Assembly: GCF_012489685.1 (NCBI RefSeq)
Contig: NC_080041.1
Span: 136,167,785 to 136,231,784, forward strand
Source: Lotus japonicus
Lineage: Eukaryota; Streptophyta; Magnoliopsida; Fabales; Fabaceae
Reading direction: 5' to 3'
DNA length: 64,000 nucleotides
In this document: piece by piece, positions 1 to 11,670 of the stretch
How positions within the stretch are numbered: position 1 is the first letter of the stretch
How the letters are laid out: the number at the start of each line of letters is the position of its first letter
Translations under genes and position numbers: made by a program
The notes under the pieces: generated by a model
Databases searched by the model: none
What the model was told of the DNA's origin: nothing
Seen by the model: the letters and a program-made list of their open reading frames with translations, nothing else

Positions 1-179
1 TTTACAGTAGTAAAGAATTTGAAAATGGATGTTGATAGGAATGTTTTAAATATGGGAAGTGTTAGCAATCATGAAAAAGAAGACAAATTTTGAAGATAAG
101 CCCGGGATTACACTGACAAATCCATTTTTCACAACACACAAACACACACGCATGTTGTTTGTGTAGTCATAGTGTGATG

Positions 180-831
180 TGATAGCTCAGTCAGTGTTGA
201 TTCAATTTTCTTCATCTGCACCGAGATTCTTCTTCTTCTTCTACCAACATTGTGTGTGTGTGTGTGTTGATTTGATTCTCCCTGCGCCACCACCACGGTC
301 CAAACAAAAAGGTAGCTTTCAACCTCATACTCAAACGGTGTGTGTGTATTCTACTCTCTCTCTAATAAAAAAACATTTTTTGCATAAAAATATGTTTGAT
401 TTTTTGACGGTTTGTACATGTGTTTGTTTGTGTACATCTACTTCTCGTATCTCCACGTCCTAGATCTCTTCTTCTTCAATACCCAATTTTCAAAAACTGA
501 TTTTTCATCCTTATCTTCCCTGGTGTAGTGTTTTTGAATCTTGGGGTGGTTGAAAGTTTTGAACTTTTATTGATTCATTTGCAAGTTTGGTGCTGAATGA
601 ATGCTTATAAGAAAAGGGTACCTTGGCTTGTCCTTCTTTGTCATGCATCTTGCACTTTTCCCCCATTCTTTGATATTGAATAGGTATTGCTTCTTGTGAT
701 TGGATGTGTGAATTTGTGAACCCTTTTGACAGTGGTCATGCATTGTTGTGGCTCCTCCTGCTTCATTGTGCTTCGGGGACATTGTGCCAGTTTGCGGTTT
801 CAGTTGAAATTCCCAGTTCAAGGTATTTAAG
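180..831 (+). promoter_or_regulatory. probable leader exon and promoter-proximal region of the epimerase gene
   Basis: The stretch is rich in TG/CT runs and carries many stop codons in every frame. It ends at a good donor (AAG followed by GTAAGTA at about 832), which makes a spliced leader in front of the coding exon at 1651 likely. The acceptor lies somewhere between about 1510 and 1560, after a pyrimidine/T-rich tract. The transcription start is not readable. Confidence 0.4.
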
Positions 832-892
832 GTAAGTACATTTACAAGTGCTTGATTAACTGGGGTTAATTATGTAGTTGTGTTTGCAGTTT

Positions 893-1080
893 TTTGTGTG
901 TAAACCAGCCGGTATCCGGTCACCCTTCGGATGGATGCCGACTATTCGGGACTCAGGATTTAGTCACGGTTAAGACTTTTGATCTCTCCCCGGGTGTATT
1001 GTGCGGGGATTGAATGCGAGAGCTATTCTCCGCACATTCAGCCGGTGTTGTCAACCGAGCTATCCCTAGTGGGTAGCGGT
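893..1080 (-). mobile_element. tRNA-derived SINE with target-site duplication
   Basis: Read on the minus strand, this 188 bp GC-rich block contains a tRNA-like A box (TAGCTCGGTTG) followed about 40 bases later by a B-box-like GCATTCAATCC, and it ends in an A-rich tail. It is flanked by GTTTGCAGTTT (882-892) and GTTTTCAGTTT (1081-1091), an 11 bp duplication with one mismatch. Internal promoter boxes, size, tail and duplication together fit a short interspersed element inserted antisense in the first intron of the epimerase gene. No family name is assigned. Confidence 0.75.
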
Positions 1081-1650
1081 GTTTTCAGTTTGACGGAGTT
1101 TCATTTCAGTATTTGGATTTTATTCCATAAGTTGCATTTACTTCAAGGAATTATTATTAATTTTTCTTGTTACATTCTTAAAGAAACGTTTTTTTCCCGG
1201 CTGTTATATATTGTGGTTTTATGTTTTGTATACATTTTTTTGGATATTTCCAAATTCCAAGTTCATTCAGTCCTTGATTGTCTTTTTCTGCTGCAAATCT
1301 GACAAGTTTCAAGGGACAATATTTAGATGTGTGCCAGGTAGATTGATATGTAACGTTTCTGGTTTTTTTCAAAGCTTTGATTGAATTCTCACATTCATTC
1401 CTAATTCTTGCTTTGTAAATTAGGTAGAGATTAGAGTTCTCTAGATCTGAATCATACCAGTTAGTAGAGATTAGGTGAGTTAATTGGCTGTTGGGATTAT
1501 GCTTTTAATTGACAAAAGCTATTTGTTTGTTTCAGTTTAGGTTTGGACTGGATTTCCCTTTGGTCCTTGGGCGCTGGCGAGTACCGAATTTGAGAAGCTT
1601 ATTAGGGTTTGCTTAGGGAGTAGAGAAGTAGAGGAAGTGAATTGTTTTGG

Positions 1651-4600
1651 ATGGGGCATTCTGCAGCTGTCTGGGACTATAGAGCAGCAACTGAAATTAC
1701 AAAAGACTGGAATGGGATCGATCAAATCATGCTTCGGACCCCGCAGGGCGTTTCGGCACGGGTGAGAACTTGTTGATCGCGGTACTCACATCGGTTTTAA
1801 CAATCGATGAAGTCGTGATTTTATAATTTATAACTTCCAATGTCAATCCCTGATAAGGAAAATTTGGTTCATAATGGTATTTCTTGTTTAATTTGAGTAA
1901 ATAGTTTTGGTGCTAGTGATATTGGGGTTAATTGTCCTTTCTTGAAAATAGGTAAGCTTACATGGAGCACAGGTCACTTCATGGCGTAATGAGCAGGGCG
2001 AAGAACTTCTCTTCACAAGCAGCAAGGTATGGATTTGTTTGGTGTCCTGTCCGTGCTGATTGGCAAAATTCATGTCAACAAATCATCATCCAGTTCATTT
2101 TGGGCTTTACTAACTCATCTGCAAATAGTATTTGTACAGCATTGTTTTTTATATGAATCAAGAACTTAAATTTCCCTAGAAATGGAATGAGTTTGGAGGT
2201 TGGTGAGTCAAAATATTCTGCATTGTTCATTAATCATATCAATTTACAATTTCAAAGAAAAGAAAAGGGGGGAAGAAAAAGAGTTTTAATTGGCATTTTA
2301 CTCTCTTTTTTCGGGTGCGGGGAAGGTAGTCTGATTAAGAGTGGCTACCTTTTTTGCCACCTTGGTTCACAGATGATGACTTTGTGAAAATGTAGAATTT
2401 GACCAATTTTCGGTGTGTTTTGTTTGAGAACACATTTGTTTACCGTGTCCCTGAGCTGAACCACATTAATTTAGAAGCCTTCCTTTGTAGCTTCTGGGTT
2501 CAATGTGCCTTGGGTTTGTGTTACATCTCAAGCAAACGCGCACTTTACTTCGTAAATAGGAAACTGACATTTGTTATTCCTTTCTCTTATTTCCAATTGA
2601 CTATAGGCAATTTTCAAGGCGCCAAAAGCAATACGAGGAGGAATTCCTTTATGTTTTCCGCAGGTATATTTAATTATTGTTCTGTATGTTCATTGTCAAT
2701 AAAGTTTAACATACATAACTCATATCTTAAGCTAAACTTGTTTAATAGTTTGGAAACTGTGGATCACTCGAGCTGCATGGATTTGCAAAAAATAAAATGT
2801 GGGCTATTGATGACAACCCTCCTCCTCTGCCTGCAAATGATTCCTGTGGGAAATCCTTTGTTGACCTGCTTCTCAAATCATCTGAAGAAGATATGAAGGG
2901 CTGGCCACATAGGTATTATTTTGAATGCCATAAAACCATAGCTCATGAAATATGGTTCCCTGTGTTGGAAGTAATTTCAAGCAGTATTAAGCTAACAATT
3001 GCCTAATTGTAACAGTTTTGAGTTCCGCCTTCGGGTCTCTCTTACAACTGATGGAGCCCTGAATTTGATATCACGAATCAGGAATATCAATGGCAAGCCA
3101 TTTAGTTTCTCATTCGCATATCACACATACTTGTTGGTTTCTGACATTAGGTATGGATAATTCTTTCTTTTGCTTGATCATCATCCCCTGATAATGTAGA
3201 ACCCTCTTTTTTCTTGTACACTGTAAATTGACTATTGGAAGTCTAGATTACTTACAAAGGTTCTGTAGTTGATTTTTTGTGTGCACATGTTATAAAGATT
3301 ACTTGTGCAAATTGACTACCAGAACACTTACATAGGTTCTGTAGTTAGAATTTTATCAAGCATTAATGATGTTTACTTCTTAAGATTTTATTAGAGACGA
3401 ATACTTGGCTTATTGATCTGAAACAGACATTTTGCATATATACATTAAATAAATAGTTCGCTGAAGGCTTTAAATTGTGGGATTTTGACGATTACTAATC
3501 AGGTCAGGTAGGACTGTTTTTTCTTTAACAGCTACCGAAGACTAATATACGGTGTATTCATTTATAACTTGAAGTCAGTACTCAGTAGTGATATGTCATA
3601 ATTAAGTTAAAGTTTTTATGGACCCTCTAATATCTGCAAGTTTTTCATGTTATAAAGACAACTTCTGTTTGTGATGCTTTTTGCTCATTAGGATTGCGAA
3701 TTTGAATATTTAATAAATGAGCTCTACATTCATGACCAATATTATATGCATATAACTTCATTATACCTGATAGACTTAGAATAAGGAATGTTCTTTAAGA
3801 CTGTTAGTTTGAACTAAGAACTCACATTAACAATTTTGTGTAGTGAGATAAGGATTGAAGGTCTGGAGACACTTGATTACCTGGACAACCTTTGCCAGAA
3901 AGAACGATTCACAGAACAAGGAGACGCGTTAACATTTGAATCTGAGGTAAATCCTCTGGATTATATTTATGTTTGCGACACATACATATCTATAATTCTA
4001 TGATGCAGTTTGAGCTTTTCCCTTTAGTTGAGGTAACTATGCCACTGCATTACTACTAGGTAGGTTTCAACATTCTCATCCTTCCTTCCTTGCAGGTGGA
4101 TCGAGTTTATGTTAGCTCTCCAAATGTAATTGCAGTTCTAGATCATGAGAGGAAAAGGACTTATGTTATAAGAAAGGAAGGTCTCCCTGATGTTGGTAAG
4201 CTACTTAGCTCGTAAAAGTTTTTCAGTGTAGTTAGAATGTGTTTGGTTATTTTTTGGAAAACTTCATAATCAATTCTGATAGAGTAAAATCATATTTGGA
4301 TGTCAATATAAATGTTTGGGACATTGGAAGTCATTTCGGAGAATTAATTCTAATCTCAAAATCAATTCTGCTAGAAGTTGGAGAGAGTAGCTCCTGCATT
4401 GAACATAATCAATTGAGAAATTTTACAACCAGATATCACATCAATACATCACCCTTCAAAAATTAATTTTTTCTTAAATGTATGCAAACATAAATCAGAA
4501 CTCACTTTTACTATAATCAATTTAACCAAAATCATTTTTTTAACGTTGATCAAAACGCAACGTTTTGAATTGTGGACAATGATACCAACAATCTTTTTAA

Positions 4601-4940
4601 CATGAGTTCAAATGTGGACAATGTTTTGAATTGTTAAAGAAAAACTATACAGTCCCTTTCATCTCTAGTTTTCGTTGTGATTTCCATGATGTTCTTGAAG
4701 TTGAAACTTTTCTGTTTTCTCCGATGTGCAGCTGTGTGGAATCCATGGGAGAAGAAATCAAAATCAATGACAGACTTTGGTGATGATGAGTACAAACAGA
4801 TGCTTTGTGTTAATGGGGCAGTGATAGAGAAACCTGTGAACTTGAAGCCTGGAGAGGAATGGACAGGGAGGCTGCAGCTCTCAGTTGTGCCATCAAGTTT
4901 TTGTAGTGAGCGTCTTGGTCTTGATAGAGGTGATCTTTGA
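1651..4940 (+). CDS. glucose-6-phosphate 1-epimerase (aldose 1-epimerase family)
   Basis: Eight exons join in frame: 1651-1761, 1952-2026, 2607-2663, 2749-2912, 3016-3150, 3844-3946, 4096-4195, 4732-4940, giving 317 residues, close to the usual length of plant members. The family interconverts the alpha and beta anomers of glucose-6-phosphate, normally in the cytosol. Visible family signatures are FGNCGSLELHGF (from residue 82, with conserved His91), FAYHTY (His172, the expected catalytic base) and LKPGEEW (Glu290/291, the expected catalytic acid). No signal peptide is visible. The start is the first ATG in the exon and fits homologues beginning MGHSAAVWD. A 5' UTR exon from about 180 to 831 appears to be spliced to the start exon across an intron that holds a SINE (893-1080). 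Family assignment is confident; the exact substrate is inferred from the family. Confidence 0.9.
4228..4500. mobile_element. MITE-like insertion in the last epimerase intron
   Basis: The segment starts with AGAATGTGTTTGGTTAT and contains several AAAATCAATTCT motifs. The same motif pair, a GTTTGGA-type end plus repeated CAAAATCAATTCT, recurs at 8155-8275 and 36272-36407. That makes a dispersed, non-autonomous element family likely. Exact ends were not resolved here. Confidence 0.45.
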
Positions 4941-5214
4941 GGAAAATTGTACAAAATCTTATCAGTAGATGGCTTCAGTTTATCTTACAGTTTTAAGTTG
5001 TAGAGAATAGGGCTTTTTTTATGGAGCATCTGATTTTTCTGTGGTGATCCTAGGCTAGGAATAGTACTTTTAGAAAAGCCTATGTTTTTGAAAGAGTGGC
5101 TATCAAATTTCAGACCATTTTAATATTTTGGGGAGTTTTTGAACCAGCATTATTAAATTCCTAAAAAAAAAGAGGTTACAACTGTGGGTCTGTTCTCTAC
5201 AGGTAATCAGCTTT

Positions 5215-5370
5215 AACCACCACAAGGTGTGGTGTGGTGGTTGCTCAATTCATCCATAATCATGAGATATTAGGGATTTGAACCTCACCCATGAGAGGAA
5301 TAAATTTTGTGGTCAGCGCTTTACCCGTGCGACACACCTAGAACAATGGGATTAGTCAACTTTTTTTTGA
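5215..5370 (+). mobile_element. candidate tRNA-derived SINE
   Basis: A block beginning near the repeated GGTGTGGTGTGGTGG contains an A-box-like TGGTTGCTCAAT and a B-box-like GGATTTGAACCTC about 45 bases downstream. It ends GGGATTAGTC followed closely by a run of eight T residues. This arrangement is typical of plant SINEs, but I found no clear target-site duplication. Confidence 0.4.
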
Positions 5371-5764
5371 AAATTATAGATTGATAAAAATTGAGACTGT
5401 CCCTCTCAAGTACGAAAACATGGTTATATGGGATCAAAACGCTCCAATAGAAGGGATTAGTCACTTCTATCGGTAGGGTAGTTGAGTATTATGGTCTCAA
5501 CCAAAAAATCATCTTTTAGTGATTACTAATCAAGGAAAATATTGCTTTGCATTTAATCAATGAATTTAATTTTGACGCACTGTCCGTGTAAAACGTTTTT
5601 ACACAAACATCATATCACATATTTAAAAATAAACACATTCTTATTTATTTAATTAAATTAAATGCTTATTTTTTATGTGAGGTAAACAATATTACATCGA
5701 CGGTGCATATAAATTAAATCCTCAAATTTAAAGTTGTATGAATAAATAGTAACCTCCTTACTAA

Positions 5765-6168
5765 GAGCATCTCCAATGCTAATTCTTGTAGGTGAGTTCT
5801 TAAGCACTATTCATGTGAGCTCGTACTGTCACATGTGTTTAAGCAACTTTTGCACATTTCGCTCCAATCACGAGTTATTAGTTTTTACTACTTAGCACTA
5901 TTCATCTGGTCTCACAATACCACATTATTTATACTGTTTATTTTCATAAAGCAATAAACCAAAACTCATAAAATAATTAAGCAATTTGGATGAGATAAAA
6001 AATGTTATTTTATGCTAAGAACTCATAAAGCAAAGTTGTTTATATAAGAATTAATTCTTATTTTTAATAACTAAGAACTCAACGTCAGTCATCTCCAATG
6101 TTTTAAGAACCTGGTTCTTAGTTCTTAACTTAAGAACTCAACTCTAAGAACTTATATTGGAGATGCCC
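5765..6168. mobile_element. MITE with GRGCATCTCCAAT terminal inverted repeats
   Basis: The left end GAGCATCTCCAAT and the right end ATTGGAGATGCCC are inverted repeats with one mismatch over 13 bases, about 404 bp apart. Inside are repeated motifs such as TAAGAACTCA and GTTCTTA and no coding capacity. A CATCTCCAAT copy also lies internally near 6090. The terminal sequence resembles common plant MITEs. A target-site duplication was not clear, so the superfamily is left open. Confidence 0.6.
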
Positions 6169-7321
6169 TGAGTCAAGTCGGATTGAGCATCATCATCAAA
6201 TTTTAAAAACTCACTCTCCCATGGAAAGCATGTATCAATCATGTTTTAATCGACATCAACTCCATTAATGCTTTCAAATCGCTCCATAATGAATATAAAA
6301 CAGAGAAGGAGCATATCCCCACTAGGAATCAATCATTGTAATACTAGGTTGACTAAAGATAAACTTTATGTGAACAAATTTAATTGATTAAAAACATATA
6401 AGTATGGAGTGTGGTTATTTTCAAAATAATTTTTGTACTTGTAGTTACATTTTTTTTTCCCATTTTATACTTAAATATCATTCTTATTAATCAATTGGTT
6501 CGGTTCTGGTTAAATTTTGCTTTGATTTTAAGTATTAAATTAGAAATTGTGTAGGCTGAAGTTGTTTCTGTGCACAGATTTGCGAAAATGACAGGTTGGT
6601 AGAATAGTGCTTGAAAGGTGATGTGGTGACCGCTCGGCAAATTTAAAACATGATGACCAACCTTGCATGAGAAAGATTAAAATGTGATAAATAAAATCCA
6701 GAAAAAAATGAAATTATCTCTATTAAATTCATAATTTTCTATCCACAAAATCATACCTATGAAATTTAAACCCGTATTTTTTCCATTTCTCTCTATTCTC
6801 TTCACATTTGTTATTTTAGTTGACAAGTTAATAGCAATGTAAAACAGGTTCGTATCATGCAATAAACCAGCATAGTCCTAAACCATTCACTTGTATTAGA
6901 AGTGGTCATTGACTCATGTTCTACACCACAATGAACAGAAACTCATTTGATCATATTCGTCAACAAAGAAATGAAACGCCGCACTGAAATTATGATAACA
7001 AGTTCAACCCCAAAGATATAGGATAGGACCTGAAATTGGGCAAATTTACAATTCATGCATCTGCTAAGACAAAACAAAACACTGGCGAGGGTTCAAAGGC
7101 TAAACGAAAACCAGGTCACAGTGACTTCTAAGCACATTCACCTCTACATTTCCCGCTTCACAGTTGATACAGTTGAATCCTAAACCAAAAAAGAAAAACG
7201 CACAACTATAGGGAGAATGAACCTGCAGTTCTGGAAAATTAAGAGCATCAGTAAACACATACTATGTAGTAAACCAACTTGAAATGGAAGCAAAACTGGA
7301 AATCTTACTTCTACAATAAAA

Positions 7322-10290
7322 TTATACACCCCTTCGATATTCAAGTTGCTTTGTGTTCTCCAGTAAAATCTGTCAACCAATAAAGAAATCAGGATTTAAG
7401 CTATGAAATGAATGTTAACCATGTTATCACTAAGTATAATCACATCAAGGAAGACAGGTTCTTACCTCTCGTATGTAGTTTGCTATTGCTTTGCAGCCTT
7501 CAGTTGCCAGTTGCATAACATTTTCTAAAATGTCAATTGGTAGTTTAGAATCCATCTACAGACAGTAACAAAGAAATGAGCAGTGCAGATAAACTATGAT
7601 GACTGACAGTCCAAAAATCAAGTAAATGCCTTACTCAACCCAACACTATCAAATTCAAATAAGTGCTTTTCAATTCTATGTTATGGAACAAGGCGGTTAA
7701 GGAATGCTAGAGAAAATTCCTAAGAAACAGGAGTAGAAAAGAAATGGATTGAGCTCTTCATAAAAATGCTACAGTGAGCCATTTCTTGTTAAAATATTCC
7801 AGGTTCTCCATTTAAATCGGCCTTTGTAGCAGCCCCTTTACAAAAAGAAACACAACTTTATACTATTACTACCAGGCTAAATACGGAGAACTAACAAAAG
7901 AGATGCAATGATGTGAAACTGGAGTTCCCAAAAGTAATGATTCAATGAAGATAAATGAAGGTATATATACTTGACTAATCATTAACTGGTACTTGACAAA
8001 GATTTGGCTATCATCTCTCCTAAAGGCTCAAGTGACTCCAATAAAATTGGCCAAAGGTAGACTTGAAGTAACAAAGTATAGAAAGTAAACAAAAGGTCCA
8101 GAATCTTTGAATTTGACTCCTCTAAAGATGAATGCACTTAAGAGAATAAGCATATTTGGATGTTTTTCTTTTTCCTCAAAATCAATTCTAAAAGCCAGAA
8201 ACTACCCACGGAAGCTTCTTCCCGGAATTGATCCTGGCTTCAAAATCAATTCTAGAAGGATTTCCAAACATGCATTAAAGCTATAACATGCACATATATT
8301 ACAAAGCAAACCTTGATTTCCCAACAGTATGTTATAACTTCTTACTTTTCTGTCTAAACTGTAACCCTGACTTTCGAGCTAAAGATGAGAATTATTTTGA
8401 GAGCGAGGGGGAGTACAGCTTCAAAAGCAACAGGCTTTATATGTAGCTGTATGAATTATCAATGACAGAGAGCAAGGGGAAGAGTAGAAAGAAAAAATGG
8501 GCCCTTGGTCACCGGATCTCTACAAGAAAGGCTAATACCAGAGCAGTAAGGACATTAGAAACGTTAACAATATACAAGAAGCTTATACAATCCATAACCT
8601 AGTACCAGAAGAGAATAAAAATAAATTCCAGTTAGCTGAATTATTGTACTTTGTTGATTACCAGAGAAATACGGAGAAAATAATAAGAAATGAAAACTAA
8701 CCTGAAGAAGTGTCACTTTATCCAACTTGGGCAGAATTCCTACAGTTACATCAGGACCTCCAGCACTGTCTTCTACATAGTTCAAATCTGCCCATATTCA
8801 TTTAGCAACTTTCAATAATTATGATGACCCAATGCACTGTTGAATCAAAATTTAAAAGTTGTCTGAAATAAAAGAAGGCACCCAAACCCAACCCTAGTTA
8901 AATACCCAGTTAAAATTTCCAGTAAAACAGATAAATATACCAAGAAGAGGGGTGCTATTAAGGTATCCAGCACTACAGGAAGTTACAAGATCACGCATAG
9001 GGATCCCAGCATCAGCAAGGGCCAAAGTTGCAGCATTTATACATGCAGATCTAGTTCCTGCAAGAGGCATGTCAAGAACAAACATTCCATAAAACGGGTA
9101 TGAGAGAAAATAAAATAACAAAGGGAGGAGAAGATGATCACAAGATCCTATTATGAGGTTTAACTTACCTCCATCTGCTTGGAGAACTTGGACATAAATA
9201 TCTATCTGCAAATAAAATAACTATCATTATAAAAAAAAACACAAATTAGATATCAAAAGAAGTTCCAAAGGCTGCAATAAAACCTGGGAACGAGGCATTA
9301 AATGTGTCAATATGCATGCTTCCATAGTTTGTCGAATAACCAGAGAAATTTCAATTGATCTCCTGCAGCATCAGAAAACTTAAATTTAACAAAGAAGTTA
9401 AAATCTAGAGTTTGTCTCATCATTCTAGCATTAGAGAATCTTCTGAGTTCATTGATATTATTTCAGCAAGTATAAATAACATACAAAACCACTAGGATCT
9501 TAAATAGTTGAGAAAAACCTGTCGCCCTTTGGTTTCCTCATGCGATCTCCAGTGCTAAAGTTAGCCATGCTGTACTCACACCGAACCTAAATTTATGCAA
9601 AGAAGTTAAAAGTAATCAAAATTTTAGACAACACAGATGAACAAAGCAAAATGACACCCAGTGCACTATAACTTTTAAGAGGACAAGAATCACTACCAAA
9701 GCCTGGTCACTCATTTGTTGGCTCCTATTTTGTACCTGAAAGGTATAGAAAACATCAACTAAAGCTGAAATGAAACTTAAAAGCTTTTCTAAAAATTTAG
9801 GCTACCCCGCCCCCTAAAATAAGAAAGATTTACCCACAAGAATAACTATTAACCATACATAAGCAAGGTAAATAATTAAATAGTACCTCTCTAGGGCCAT
9901 AAACAGCAGCAATCACTTTTGTATTACCCATCTCAAAAATGGCAGAACTGGTTTCAAAATGAAAGAGAACTTTATGGTCAAATGCTTTAAATAAAATCAC
10001 ACCTTGGTTTAAGAAAAATGAAAAATGGAAAATGTGAGGAGCAGGGAAAAAATTAAGCCCAAAAGCAATAATTCATTTACCCGTCCGCTTTGGATACAGC
10101 ACCAATCTCTGCTCGAATTTGCCGCATCTAGGATTTCATAAATAGGGGAGAAGATGGTAAGGGTAAAGCTCATGAGACAGAAATAAAATAGAATAAAAAT
10201 AAAAGGATCCAAGAAACATAATAGTCATAACAGTACCTCCATGGGTCGGCGACCATCCAAGCGGAGTCCTTCTGGGCTGACGTACTCCAT
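7322..10290 (-). CDS. RRP41: exosome complex subunit RRP41 (RNase PH domain)
   Basis: Eleven exons join in frame on the minus strand: 10237-10290, 10081-10127, 9887-9947, 9697-9735, 9519-9586, 9284-9362, 9169-9205, 8941-9057, 8702-8787, 7466-7555, 7322-7369. The product is 241 residues, matching the known length of Arabidopsis RRP41. It starts MEYVSPEGLRLDGRRPME and contains FEMGNTKVIAAVYGPRE and LQADGGTRSACINAATLA, all typical of RNase PH proteins. DLNYVEDSAGGPDVTVG (from residue 168) carries Asp174 and Asp180, in the region of the family's catalytic aspartate. RRP41 is one of six PH-type subunits in the exosome ring that trims and degrades RNA 3' to 5' in nucleus and cytoplasm; plant RRP41 is reported to retain phosphorolytic activity. 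The 1.1 kb intron between 7555 and 8702 holds a MITE. Confidence 0.95.
8155..8275. mobile_element. MITE-like element in RRP41 intron
   Basis: The left end reads GCATATTTGGATG and the right end ATTTCCAAACATGC, imperfect inverted repeats about 120 bp apart. Inside are two CAAAATCAATTCTA motifs in direct orientation. The same motifs occur at 4228-4500 and 36272-36407. It looks like a short non-autonomous transposon in the large intron between the last-but-two and last-but-one coding exons. Confidence 0.5.
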
Positions 10291-10785
10291 CTTCAAGTTT
10301 GGAGAGAGGAGGATGAGAAAAAAATAGAAAGACGTTGACAGTAGTTTGAGCAGCCTATGTTTCTGTTACTTCGTGTTCTTTGCAGAATCTGGGCCAAATA
10401 AATTTTGTGTAAGCAAGGAAGATAGAAAGAAAAAAAGATATGGTATTAGAATTAAGCGATTAGCATGTGTTTTAGGAGCCAATTTTGGCCGTTGCACGGA
10501 TTCATCTTAACGTGTCATAACCCTATAGCCCCATAAGCTACAGGAAACCCTGTACAAAGTGTCACAACCAGCCATTTAAGCGGAGAGATGAGGCTCACTG
10601 GCATCTATATCAGTGATGATGAAAGTTGCAGGGGTGAATAGGACCACATCGTCGGCCCTAAGCCCCTAACTAATGGGTAAATAAATGGTTGGTTTTCAAA
10701 ATGATATCTGGTTCAAACGATTTTACGCTGGTTTGAAAGGTTTAGCTATGTTCTGAATAATGAAAAATAATTGAATAGTTAAGAA

Positions 10786-11662
10786 CTATGAAGCATGGAC
10801 TCGGACTCGGACACGGACACGGGAACGGCGACACGGCTAAACTTCAAAAAATAGGATACGGGGACACGGCTTAAGAGAAATTAAGAGACCATGAGACAAG
10901 TAAACACAAGTTAATGCCTTTACAATTAAAAACTTAAAACTTCAATCATATGTCAATGAGCTTCACAAAAAAAAAAATACTAAGAAGCCTTGCTTCTGTC
11001 CCTAGGGTAACATTAGAAAGATCTCAAAGAAGTAACAGTGGCAAACACAAATTTCGTTGGAAAGGACCCAAAACAAGCAACAGTGGCAAACAAAATCAAC
11101 GGATAATCTGCTTCTGTCCCTAAAGTTATAAAGTGCTTACCCTTGGCCACTAACAGAGAAGACCCTAGGAAGCGGCAGTGGTCGTCGGCAGAGAAAACTA
11201 CCTCGCCGAAGATGAAACGCGCACGGTAAAGAGACGGAGAAGAACGCCGTCGCGCCGCCGCCGTCGCTGGTGGAGGAAGGAGATCAAAACCTCCGCTTGC
11301 AGAAGAAGATGAAACGCGGAGAGGAGACTGTGTGTTACGAGCCAAAGATATTTGATTTAAGGGTTTAGGTTTGTTTCAGTTTTAATTAGATGAGATTTTT
11401 TTGATTTTTAACTTATCTTTTTTTTTAAGTCAAAAAATAATAAATAAAAAAACAACACGTGTCTCATATATGTGTCCAGCCACAAAAGTGTGTCGGCTCA
11501 CTATACAAACCGTGTCTCAGCCGTGTCCGAGCCAAGAAATAATGTTTTAAAATTCATACACGTTTCAGACGTGTTCGACACGTGTCGGTGGCGTGTCGGC
11601 AACGTGTCCGTGTCGTCTGCGTGTCGAACACGCCTCTGTTTGGAAGTGTCCGTGCTTCCCAG
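10786..11662. mobile_element. non-autonomous hAT-like transposon with GC-rich interior
   Basis: The 877 bp element is flanked by a perfect 8 bp duplication GTTAAGAA (10778-10785 and 11663-11670), the size made by hAT transposases. The left terminus CTATGAAGCATGGACTC and the inverted right terminus CTGGGAAGCACGGACAC match at 13 of 17 positions. Both ends carry tandem GGACACGGACACG-like subrepeats. The interior (about 11150-11340) is GC-rich and contains an open frame on the minus strand of about 110 codons rich in Ser, Ala, Pro and Arg, resembling a captured gene start; no transposase is encoded. A second, truncated family member starts at 30520. Confidence 0.8.
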
Positions 11663-11670
11663 GTTAAGAA

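Larger units (their letters stand above)
4941..7321. other. intergenic region between the convergent epimerase and RRP41 genes
   Basis: No supported gene lies here. Besides the 3' UTR of the epimerase gene it holds the SINE candidate at 5215-5370 and the MITE at 5765-6168. About 7000-7320 is probably the RRP41 3' UTR. The rest is AT-rich with frequent stops in all frames. Confidence 0.6.

Noticed and set aside
2399..2896. 165-codon open frame in the epimerase gene
   Set aside because: It covers an intron and two exons in the wrong frame; only the spliced frame matches the family.
4677..4940. Stand-alone 87-codon gene
   Set aside because: From 4732 on it is the last exon of the epimerase; the codons before that read through the intron.
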